Shown here: positions 1 to 12,200 of the stretch, one piece after another
Layout of the letters: each line of letters starts with the position of its first letter
How positions within the stretch are numbered: the stretch's first letter is position 1
Made by a program: the position numbers and the translations under genes
The notes under the pieces: generated by a model
Told to the model about the DNA's origin: nothing
Seen by the model: only the letters and a program-made list of their open reading frames with translations
Database searches by the model: none
NCBI RefSeq assembly: GCF_026914265.1
Contig: NC_069124.1
Location: 72,898,402 to 72,962,401 of the forward strand
Length of the DNA stretch: 64,000 nt
DNA from: Mya arenaria
Taxonomy: Eukaryota > Mollusca > Bivalvia > Myida > Myidae
Direction of reading: 5' to 3'

Positions 1-244
1 TATGGACTTGCTCTACTGTTTTAATAAAATTACAACAATATTTAACATTTAATACATTCTGTTAGATGTTAGAGTGCTATTTTTGAAATCTTATTCAGGT
101 CAATGTTTTTGAGCTTGATGGTGTGGTGGAAGAATAAAATTGTTGCCCATAAGTAAATTAAACAGAGCTCAGAAATTCAATTTTTTTCATCTATTTTTTT
201 ATTCAGAATAACAATGATAGTTTATTACTTTTTTTCTATTCCAG

Positions 245-352
245 CTGCCATCAGTGGTCCTGGACCAGCTAAGCCGGGACAGTAACAGTGACATGAGGAA
301 CCTGGCCCTGGAACTACTGTCCGACATAAGCCAGATAACACACAATACTTGA
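245..352 (+). CDS. 3'-terminal exon of an unidentified gene
   Basis: The exon follows a polypyrimidine tract and an AG at 243-244. It reads 35 codons in phase 0 to a TGA at 350-352. The peptide begins LPSVVLDQLSRDSNSD and continues as a second leucine-rich amphipathic stretch ending SQITHNT. This looks like the last helices of an alpha-helical (HEAT/ARM-like) protein, but I do not recognise the family and assign no function. An AATAAA lies at 385-390, about 35 bases past the stop, which supports a true gene end. The rest of the gene lies to the left of the window. It converges tail-to-tail with TAF1C. Confidence 0.6.
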   Translation: MPSVVLDQLSRDSNSDMRNLALELLSDISQITHNT

Positions 353-384
353 ACATATGCAATTAATTTCATGCTTCATTTTTT

Positions 385-390
385 AATAAA
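385..390 (+). promoter_or_regulatory. polyadenylation signal AATAAA
   Basis: A canonical AATAAA sits about 35 bases downstream of the TGA at 350-352, followed by a GT-rich stretch (ttgttgttgtgttg), as expected for a cleavage/polyadenylation site. Confidence 0.5.
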
Positions 391-3252
391 ATTGTTGTTG
401 TGTTGTTTTTTTCAATGACATTGGTGAAGAAAGGATCTTTGCAAATCAATCAATTAAGAGTTATATAATATATTAATCTATTTGATTGATACTATAATAA
501 AATTGATGAGTTTCAATTTTTGTTACCAAGATACAATTATGTGCAAGATAGTGGCTTTTGTATGAAAATCTTTAATACCTAAAACAGACTTACCGGTAAT
601 TTTCATTAAACCCAAACATTTTATCTCATTTTACTGGGTTGCCTGATACCCTGGATTTTGGTTTTGTTTGCATGCAACACAAACAAAACTGCAACACGAG
701 CGTGGGGGCAATTGTAAAGGCCCTCTTTATTCTTTGAATAATCAGCAGCTTGTAAATTTAAATAGTGGCAGAAAAAAGAACAGTACATAGTTATGAGTGT
801 GCTTATCACAAATATATTAGTTTTGAGTAAGGCAACCACAATGACACCTATATTCTCTGCCACAAAGAGTAGACCTGTTTTATGTAAGGACTTGCACAAT
901 GCCTGATGCCTTAATGGGTAAAAGATAAATGAAGAATAATGCAGGGTTCAAACCCTGGACATAATTCTGTTACCTTGACCTTCAGTCTTAATAGTTTCAA
1001 GATCAAGTTTGTACATTGCATTGTTGAATATAAGATGTAACACAAGGCAGTGTGACCTTGACCTGTACGATTCAATATGGGTTCTGTTTATTGCATTGTT
1101 GAGTGTAATATGTAGCCTTAGACAAGGGAGTGTGACCTTGACCTGTGTGATTCAATATGGATTCTGTACACTGCATTGAGTACATTAGAGATATAACCTT
1201 ATACAAGGTATTGTGACCTTGACCTGTGTGATTCAGTATGGGTTCTGTATGAGTAAGTTATTTGTAGAACAGTTTCAACAATGTCCTTCAATAGGCATAT
1301 GAGGCATGGAGTGAACAAATATAAACAAAGTAACAACTGGACTTTAGTCATTTCTATATTTTTATTTATTTCATAACATTTCAATACAGTGCTGATGCTA
1401 AAACCATACAAATTCAGTGTTTATAACATTTTATCCGTAACATATTGCTAGAATCAATCACATATTATTAATACAAGTGCTGTGTATATAAAATAACTGT
1501 TTCAACATTAAAAATTCTTTATGAACTAGTACATTCAAAATAAAAGAATAAAAAGCATGCATTTATATCACTAATATAACCAATGAGAACAAGAGTGCAG
1601 GGGAGCAAATATCAACGCTCGTCTGTTGTTGTTTCTTCAGTCGCAAAAAGAGCATAAATCAACACTTATTAATGCCAGAGATATAATGGGCCTTGCTGTT
1701 CATTTGCGAATTGTCTCCGGCAACCAAGTTTCATGAAAATATCTTGGAACTATTTTAAAATTCTCTATTATTAGCCAAGGCTGAAGTTTTTCCCACCTAT
1801 TCTGACAACACATCAACTTTTTCCTTTAAAGATTTCAAATAAAAACAAGCAAATTAGGTGAATTCATATCCTCCATCTGATTAGGCCAAGTAGATTGAAG
1901 GAAACAAGTGTTGATGAAATATTTCAACAAAAACATGCAATATGGCTGCAGAGTGATGGACTCTTCTTAACATTGGATATGAGATACGAGTTTTTTTTTA
2001 AATTGTTTGAAATAAAAAAGAAATGGTAAATTGTGTAGCATTTAGATTTGACCTAGTAACCTAGTGTTTGTCCCCTCGTGATTAAGTTTCAAACTAATGA
2101 TCTTTTTTTATTATGATGAAGCTTTATAAATAATGGACCAGATATATTTCCGGTGTTTCATAGATTTGACCTAGTGAGCTAGTTTCTGAACCCCTGTGAC
2201 CAACTTTTAAAAGCAGTTGTGACTTGAACAAGGTTAACATTGTGAGCAAGTTTGAACATAATCTTACCATTCCCTACCAATATATGGTACTGATGTTCCA
2301 GACAAAAAAGACTAGTCCTAGTCAACCAATTCTTGATTGCATGTGATCCAGTTTTAAATTTGTTCAATAATTCTTCAAAGGGAAACATTCTAATTAAATA
2401 TGATTTTGTTTGCGTTCCAGAAATGTTTCAGATTTTTGACCTGGTGAACTAGTTTTTGATCTGCCCAATCCCTACCAAGAAGATCTTGACAGATGAAAGG
2501 TTGATGGATGGACAGATCAGACTGACAACGCCAACACAATACCTCCTCCAGAAACCTTCCATTCGGTGGGATATAATAATACAAATTATTATTACCTTGT
2601 GTATAAAAAGTTATTAGTGTATTAAACATTTAACACAAAGAAAATTAAGTGCATTATATGTTGAATACTTCAAAATAGTAAATACTGCTGTAACTAAATG
2701 TGATTGATACCATGTTAAACAGACACAGGTATGATAAAAAGTGAACTAACTAAACTAATAACGTAGTGTTGAAACAAATTTCTTCTAGCAATCATCTGTG
2801 TGTTTCATATAATATTTTTCAGTAATAACCTCTTTTCTAGTCATATTATCTCATAAGGTTATCTCATAAGGTACCATTTGCACAAAGTTGTCAACAATCC
2901 ATCTCTATGATAGACCTATGAATTCTTATGAAAAACAAGAAACTGTATAAAAAACCTTTAAAAGATTCAAAAATAGAATTTATGCTGCTCTTTGTGACAA
3001 TGACCTTGAAGATGTTCAAACTAAAATGACTCTCAATCTTTTCTGATGATAAACAAATAAATTTACCCTTTCAAAAGTCAACATACCCTTTGCTCTTTGT
3101 GATGTTTTTTAAATGGCATACTTGTTAAGAAAAACATCAATGGTCATAAACAATGAATCAAATGACAGCAATTGAAACCTTCTGTCTCTTTTGTAAACCT
3201 TGTTAACATTTTCAGCAGGGTAGAAAAACAAGTTCTGGTTTTCTTTGTGATA
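391..3252. other. gap between convergent genes, with short tandem repeats
   Basis: No gene was found between the end of the unidentified plus-strand gene and the TAF1C stop codon. The stretch is AT-rich. It holds the roughly 78-bp tandem repeat at 1005-1250 and degenerate sequence with gaccta/gacctg motifs (about 2040-2460), typical of low-copy bivalve repeats. It may include the TAF1C 3' UTR, but no convincing poly(A) signal was seen close to the stop. Confidence 0.5.
1005..1250. repeat. ~78-bp tandem repeat, about 3 copies
   Basis: The phrase GTGACCTTGACCTG(T/G)(A/T)(C/G)GATTCA recurs near 1053, 1130 and 1211, each followed by ATATGG-TTCTGTA and then a short TGCATTG-AGT(G/A) segment. The period is 77-82 bases and the copies are imperfect. 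Confidence 0.7.
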
Positions 3253-6200
3253 TCAGAAAAAGTCATTGAGTAATCTCTTTCTTGGCGTTTTCTTTCTTGG
3301 GCTTGGCATTGTCACAGACCCTAGAGTTGACAATGGCTGGGAAGACAGGAAGTTTCCAGACAAGCTGAATGTTGTCATCTGGCTCCCAAATATACCATTC
3401 GGACTGAAAGTCACATTATGTGGTGACTGCGATGGGTTGATTTCAGGTAATGAGTTTTGCGATGGTTTTAATATGTCCTGAGTGAAGGTAAGCTGGGAGT
3501 TTTCAGTTAAACTTTGCTCTGAACAACCTTGGGAATGAGCATTCTGTACACTATTGTTTTCCACTGTAGAAATGGACGACCCAGACTGTTTGTGTTTCGA
3601 ATGTTTTCGTTTTGATTTCTTTTTTCTCAAAGATTCAGAAGGCACACTCGAGAACAAGGAAGCAGACTCGTTCATCTCTGATGATAAAATGTTCAGTTTT
3701 CCCATTGATGGTGTGGGTTTTATCACAGGGACCAGTTTGTCAACTGATTGGGAAGTTTTTTCTACCTGGTCCCCTCCTAGTCCCAGCCAGCCACTCACTT
3801 TGTAGCTTGTTTCATCATTGTCACACATTGTACTACTAGATACTATACTCCTGGCACTTGTTGATTTTGGACTTGCTAATCTTCGTAAGTTTTCAATTTG
3901 TGGTTCATACAGCTTTGAAGCAATGAAAGGTTTATCTGATAGGTTCATTTGTGCAGCTCCAGATAAGGCATTTTTCTGTGGATCATTCTTAGAGGCTGAA
4001 AGGCAAAAGCAAACTTTGACAAAAATATGTTCTACTGTTCTTAACTTTACCATATTCACTAAATAATGTCATAGCTTGAAACAAAAAAGGTACCGGTACA
4101 TATTATTTTATGAACAAGAATACATAAATTAGTTTATTTGTACTTCTGGGCCTTCTATATAAAGCAAAAGTTTATTACTGAATCATTAAATAGGCATAAT
4201 TCTAGCTCAGCTGGCAGCCTATTTTAAACGTTTAGAAAAGCAAAAATGAATTACTATATGAGTGTTCGCAGGAATGACTGATGACTAGCCAGTTCTTAAT
4301 GCGAACCAACCCCAAACCCATGTAATGATTAAATGAAGCTTTGGCAGTCATGTTGTTAAAAGCTTTCTCAATCATTTAATCAGAATCTGTGCGGTGATTT
4401 CATTGGCAAAGACATGATTGTAAACACTAAACATGAGCTTAACATTAATACCAGTAATTCAATTAGTAGGGACAAAATTAGCATTATATGCAAAACAGAG
4501 TTAACATAGTTGATTGTAAAAAGTTTCAATGCAATATAATCTGTCGTTGATGAATTATTGACTTATGTGCTCACATGCAAAACATTTACCAGAATTTCTA
4601 AGTCGAAAAATAAAGGGGCAATTTTTTGCATTGTATACAAAATAGAGTTATCAAAATTGATTAATTAAGAAGGTTGGATGTTTGGGAGCCCGTGCATAAA
4701 GTTTCAATGCAAAACATGATGTATTTGCTGAGATGTTGATTTAAATGTGGTAACATGCAAAACTTTAACTAGAATTTCAAAGTCAACATCATTTGCACAA
4801 TATAGTTTTAATACTAACTTGGTTATTGAATAAGGTTGGATGGTTGAGTAAAGTTTCAATGCAAAAATCAAATAGTTGCTGAGATATTAACCTTTGTGTG
4901 CTTATATGCAAAACTTTTACTTTACTTTAAATGTTGAATAATAAAGAGCAATTATTTGCATTGAATGGTAAGTTATCAAAATGATGAATAACCGGTAAGT
5001 AGGTAACACAAGCATAAAGTTTCAATGCAACACATGTTGTAGTTGCTGAGATATTGGCTTCAATGTGGTTACATGCTAAACCTTAACCAGAATTTCAAAG
5101 TCAAATAATAAAGGGGCATAATTAGCAATATATGCAAAATAGAATTACCTTACTTGAGTATTCAAGTAGGTTGGGTGGTTAAATACCATTGTATGAAGTC
5201 TCAACGTAATACATCAAGTAGTTGCTGAGATATTAACCTATGTGTTCTTACATGCAATACCTTAACCAAGGTGTGACGTGGACGCCAATGCTAAGGTGAG
5301 TAGTAAAGCTCTCCTATTCATGAAATAGTCCAGCCAAAAGTAGCTAGTTTGCTGTGTGTGAGAAACTCAGCCAAATTACTCTGAGAATAATTTGTTCAAC
5401 ATAACCATAATGTAAGCCCCCTTTAAATTATTTAAATGTTCTCATTTTTAGATTAAGTCATCACTCACATTAACATTATCTGAATTTATTGACTTGCTGG
5501 AAAAGCCTGGTTCAGGCTATGCTCTAATAAACCTTTAATATGAAAATGTCCTATTAATGAGGATTCACAAATTTTAAGATATGTGTGGAAGGGCAGGTAT
5601 TTACATATATTTTGTTCTCACCTTGCAGTGTGCCACTTGAGTCCATATATGGCACGACATCAGATACTTCAGAGGTCATATCTGCGTCATCTCCCAACAG
5701 TAAACTGGTATCAACTTCAAATTTCCTAGTCCCTACTGGTTCACTCAGACCCAGGTCACTAGGTGGAATGGACAGGCCAAGTAGTCTCTGGATCACACTC
5801 TCTTCATCCATTCTTGCAACAGCATTCTGAGACTGGATTAGTTTCTTTTTGCGAAGTTCAATAACTTCAGAATCCTATAGTGTACAAAAATTGAGGTATA
5901 ACATCATTTTAATGACTATTATTCCTATCATTAATACCTTTATTATGTTTTGGTTAAGCTACTTTAAGATAGCCAGTACTGACATAAGTATTTTAAGAGG
6001 CATGCAATTGTGATGACAACGGTAAGAGCTTCGCAAAACTGAACTCTCATATTTTAAATATCCTTGCACATGTAGTGCTTTGAATGTACCACAACTTCTG
6101 GTAAAATCACCAGCACATGGTATGCCCTATCTCTGCATACCCATAGCTTCAGCTCCTCATCAATGTCAAGGTCCCGTTCCCAGTGCTTGAGGAGAAGGCG

Positions 6201-9200
6201 GGAGAGTGCTGACCCCTGGGGTAGGTTTTCCACCCCGTATAGACCCACTGGCTCCCACAACACCTCATCACCAATCATCTGCTCCTAAATACAACATCAC
6301 ACTGTAACACCCAGCTTAATTGACTGGGAACTCATTCAATGCTATAAAAGAAATCCATTCACTAAAACTATCGACATTATTTTTGACCAGTACAAATAGG
6401 AATAAATACTGAAGGTACCAGAAAAACTGATCATTCGAATTTGCAATTATCTGTTTGTTTCTAAATATTTATTGGTTCAAAGATCCCCATCACACATTTC
6501 ATTCTTTGCAGATTATTCAACTTTCAGATTTCTTTTTTGTAACTACATTATGTTTAAAAGTTAACATATGTAACTGGTCTTGGCATAACTTGTTTTATTT
6601 GTTTCAAAAACACCCATAACCCAACCATACTTGTTTGTGTGCCTGTGTGAGGTGGTATGCCCGATCAGTGGAGACAAGGCAGCGATTACACAGGTCACCA
6701 GTGGAGACATCCCCGAGAATACCAGGCGTGTGGTACAGCTCTCGTCGACACAGGCAACAGTTCTTATGGCTCTCACGCAGGTAAACTATTCCTGCAGGAA
6801 GTATAATAAATACATATTTCACTTTTTTCAACAAGAAAACACATCTTAATAGGCTCATCAATAAGATTACTGCATTTTGTATTTCCTTTGCATACATATA
6901 ATCTCACTGATTTCTCTAATGCATCATACATATAGTTCTAAAATTTAAAAGTTTTCCTTTTCTTTAATTCCCCATCACCAGTCTAAAGATGACATTTTTT
7001 CTGTAACGAATCTCAGGACAATTATTTTATTTACTCTTTCACATCATAATTGTAAAAAAATACCAAAATGTAAAAAAAAAAAATCGAGACGAAGACCGGG
7101 TTCGAACTGGTGTCGCCAAAATTGCAGTCCAGTGTTGTATCCACTGTGCTACGAAGGCTTACCCTAACAAGTTGGAATATTTAAGCTATATACCTAACTT
7201 GGTAATATCACGTGATAACATCGACTAGCCAATCACGCATAAGGAACAAATTCTACTAGGTAGACATACCTAGTAATCTTTTTTAAAGGAAAAATACGAA
7301 AAACCTGCGAAAAAAAAAAATATTGTAAACTATGTGGTATTTCAGTTAGTAAGTTTCAATGTATTGTACACATCAATGGTAAGTTTAAGTCAGTTTTCGA
7401 CAATTTTTTTTTTTTTGCTATTTCATCATACGGAGTACAGCCTCTTTAACACTATCCAAAAGCAACAGTTTTATCAGAATCTGACATTTTATAGCGTACA
7501 TTACTTAACTATAACTCACTTATCCTTGCATCAATTTCTATTGTCAAATGCATTATCATACAAGTGAATGTATTAATGGTATAAGTCACAGTAATTTTCT
7601 TGCCATGCATGGCTGCCCGGACATCTGTAAGGGCCATGTTCTGCTGGGTGTGAGCCAAAGTGAGGCTATCCCAAGAGGCTATCCATTCCCTAGCAATTTT
7701 GGTAGCGATGGGGTCCGGGTTCAGGTCATCTGAACCCAGGCCTGCAGAGAATGTCACATCTTGATTGGTCAATAAGGAGGACATCTCTGTAAAAACCTGG
7801 TGAAATATTTCACCATGACTGTCCATCTGAAACAAGTATAATCTTGAGACAGATTCTCTTCATACAAATTGTACAGCATTATTTTACATTCATAAAAATA
7901 CAATGGTTTCATACCAGTCTAAGGGCACGGTTAGACAAGTGACTGTGTTAAGATATGTTTAACACAAAAGATAAGAAGAAAATTGTTTTTATCAGAGTTG
8001 TTGTCAAGACATTTTGTTACAGAGTAGAACACCGGTAGATAAATGACAACCAATGGTTTATTGTTGATGTTACCAGGTGTGTACCTGGAATACTGAATGT
8101 CTGCCGTTCTGGTCACACACAGCAAGGCCAGCCAGGGAGGCACAAAGCCTCTCCTCAAGTGATTGCAGGCCCTGACACTGCTCTGTAAACACTCCCCATC
8201 GGCACAAGTCGCTGGAATACAAAATAGTAAAACTTATGCAAAAATAATGATAATGATCACATGCTTGCTATACAGATTGAAAAATCTGACATGATTGCAT
8301 ATGTGACAGCTTGTAACATACTATACTGAGAAAAGCAGTCAGTTTATGGGATAACTATTGAATAAAATACATATGGAATTTTCAATTAAAATAGTTATGA
8401 CTATGCTAACATCTACCTGTATCTGGCGACTCTATGTGGCGAGCCCACTACCTGTACAGGCTGGTTTCCTGTGAATTGAAATGTGTGAACCTCTGCAGGG
8501 AACTGGCTGCCCACAAAGATCATTTGACTGTCAGGCCCCACCCCAAGGCTGGAAAGGCTCAGGCCACAGATGTACTGGGGTGGGGAATGTAGCATGTGAT
8601 CCCACTTTACAACCTGGTAAAAGAAAGAAAATCAGATTTCAATTAAAAACTAATCAAATTCTAATAATCACTGAAAAACATGTTTGTGGATTATTGTTAT
8701 ACATTTAGGCGGACACTGATAGTAGATATCTTTTGCACTTACACAATACTTGTAAGCCCATATAATGAAAAGGGCAAAATATGTAGAAGTATAATAGTTA
8801 TGCACAGAATAGATTCCACAGACAATATTTTCTAGATATTAAACTGTAAGACTAAACATACAGGTTGCCTTGGAAACCTCTGGTCCACCAGCATGAGGGA
8901 GAAATCTGTTGCCAGTACGGTATAGAAGGTGGAGGCTTGGTGAGGAGAGCAGGTTCGCAGGCGCTCGTTGATGTGCAAGCTCTTGTTGGGCAGTGCAAAC
9001 ATGTCCACACCTTCTTTAGCTGGTGTCTGAAATACAAGTTTGGGTATTATGACTGATTTAATTTCTTATTAAGGTCACGTAAAAGTATATAACCCCCGGT
9101 GCCTTATTGTTAGTCTCAGCTCCTTAGACACTTATCTGCTCATAAGGCTGCAGTCAGCTCCAGACTAATGTTGATTTAAACTAGGCAAAAAGCTTTTCAT

Positions 9201-12200
9201 AAAAGCAAGCTACCTTATTTCTCTGGGGAAATTGGGTCCCAATTTTAACCAGGTAGTTGGGGCCCCGTCTTGTAAACACTTGTATTAGATAGTTTTAAAC
9301 CATGTCAACTCCACAAGGCAGCCATTTATCACTTGTAGGTTTTTATGAATAATGACATCATGACTATAAATGGTGACCAATCAGCATATTAAAAGCTATT
9401 TTAGTCCTATTAAATAATCACAACTACACAAAAACTTATTTCCGTGTCCATTTTTGATTTCCCCAGCTAAAAAAATATTAATGTTTTAAACGGCAGTAAT
9501 TTCAACCATTTAACACTTGAATTGAATTAATCCAGGAACAAGTTATCATAATAAATAACACATGGAATGGCACCCACCCTAATGTCAAGTAACTGTAGTG
9601 CAGTCTGGTCACAGTAGAGCAGCTCCCTGGGATGGGCACCAAAGTGGGCGTGACTCCAGCTGTCACTCACAGCAAACCTTGGCTGGATTGGCAGGCCACA
9701 TTTGGTCAGCTTGTCACCGGTCCATAAATAACATTGGCCCTGGCTGGTGGTTAACACACACTCATCGAGAATGTATGGGCTGAAATCACCAGCATTGTTG
9801 TCAAAAGTAAAAACTAAAAGATGTGTGATAGCGGGAGATAAAACTCACCAACATGGAAATGTTGAAAAGGTAGATACATGTTATTTGTTTTGGCGTGTAC
9901 AATGTATGTCAAAATTTATTTCAATATATTACAGAATCCAATCTTATTCATTGCAGCACTGCTAATTTGCTATATACTTTTGTTCTAAAAAGTATTTACA
10001 CTGTAGTGCATAAGTAGCAATGTTTTTTTTCAAAAGAGAACATAATCAAAGTATTAGCAATACCCTTAACAAGCATTCCATACCATAACCATAACATGTA
10101 CAGTAAAAAAGTCTACTCTCCACACGAAAATATTATAACAGCATCTCACCTGATGGAGGCTGACATGCAGAGTCCCCCTGGGTCCTCTGGCAGGTCCACC
10201 CTCATCGCTTCCTTCAGGGCGGCATTCTTCACCTTATACATGTAACATGTTGCGTCTGTCCATACACATACCACACCTGCATATGCACAATACAAATGTT
10301 TATAAAGGAGACCATGGTAGGAGTATTATCAAGTTTAACAATACACACAATTCAATTTTGTCTTAAATTGGGATTGTATATGAGCAAGGATCACATTTTC
10401 TAAAAATGTTATTTGTATTTAAGCAAAACACAATTAAATTTTCGGATTTTTTTCTTGTATGTTAGATAAAGACACAATTAAATATTCTATATTTTTGCTT
10501 GTCCATATACTATATCTGGTTTAAACCTGGCATATACATGTACATCAACATGTTGAACTAAAGGCTTCAAAAGCTTAAAAAAATCAAAAGATTTTAATTG
10601 TACAAGACCCAATTAAAGATAATAACACTCAGCTACCAAAATGAGTCATTGTGTATGATGCACAGGCTCCTCATTTTTGTGTGTTTGGGTGTTGGCTCCA
10701 GGCACAAATGAAACTTTAGACAGTATTTGAGCAGTTACACACAGTTGTGGGCCTTCAGACATACATCTGCCCGTTTTTGATATTTGATACATTGAATTTG
10801 ATATTACAACTCAGTGACATTTCAGAAAGTAGCGCTGAAAAAAATCATTATGATATCAATAAAATTAAGAAAGTATTTGTTTACAATAATGACCATGTGA
10901 GGCAAATAATCCAACTGGGCTTAATTTTAGTTCATCCTAACACATAGTCATTAAAGATCATAAAGCTAGGAATCAAAGCTTCATAATTCTAATAAATTTT
11001 AACTTTCAGGCAGTTTAAAAAAAGCAAGGGAAATTTTGTCAAATTATCATCACATGTAATAATTATAAACATATAAAAACAAGGTATGCAATAAACCTTT
11101 CCATTCAAAGCATTCATAACTTGTTTTAAAAAAATCAACACTTTTTGCAAATTTTACCAACGATTAACCCCATATTGAAAGCTGCAGTACATTTAGTATC
11201 ACATTGCATGATTTGACAACCCTGGCGTTACCACCACCAGAGGTATTTGCTACATGATATCTAGATTGTGGATGACTAAAACATCCATGACACCAGGTAG
11301 TTTGATAACTTCCTTGCACCATGAGTGGGGTTTGACAACAAAAGTGGCAGTTTGTGCAAATATTCTTATTGTGTCTGATGAAAGCAAACTTAGAGCAGAT
11401 AGAAAACTGTACTTTTGCCCTGGACTTCCTGGGCGGTGATTCCGTAGATAGTCTTGGGCAGCTCAATAGTGGACAGCAGGTTAGACCGGAGTATTCCCTT
11501 CTGACGGTCCAGTACATGATGTAAATCTATATACAGTTAAGTCAAACAACTTAGTTTCCCAGTATACCTCATGGTACGCTACTCGCAATGTAAGCATATG
11601 CATTATAATGTAAGAATATGCATTCTAATGTCAGCGAATGCGTAAGCATATGCCTTCCAGTTTAAGCATATTTTTTTGTTTGTACTACAATACAAGTAAT
11701 TTTACTCCACCTCATGTATATGAGCCACATTATGAAGGCTAGAGCTAATTTGCAGTGTAATCAAGTATTATTTATCACCATATACATATAAACATACACA
11801 TCATGTAAATCTTTCATAAACTACCTTTCTCCCAAAGGGATCTTTTTGCAGTTATTTGGTTTTGCTAAAAGTGTTATTTGGAATCAACATGTACATTGAA
11901 TATTTAATGGTTGAAAACAAAAGGATACAAATGGTTTTGAAGTCATGGCCACCAGCGGAGACTAGAAACAAGTTATTTCTCTTCTGGATACATACCAAGC
12001 ATCCTCCAGCATACATGCTGTTATTCAGCTGAAAGATATACTCTATACATTTATTTTAAGTTACTTTTAATTATTGGCATATAACATTTTTCATAAACAT
12101 GTACATGTAAAACATTAAATGAAAAAATAGGGTGCATGTATATACATGAACTACATGTACATGTATCATTTACTGCTAAATTAAAATATGCTTTCCTTTG

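Noticed and set aside
7085-7158. tRNA-Cys gene
   Set aside because: The acceptor stem does not close and the module lies inside a dispersed repeat with a second copy at 54957-55031.
11164-11526. Apparent frameshift in TAF1C exon 5
   Set aside because: The frame is kept if the exon ends at 11413 with a GTACAG donor; this joins in phase with exon 6 (10276) and agrees with the human protein. The ORF beyond it is intron.
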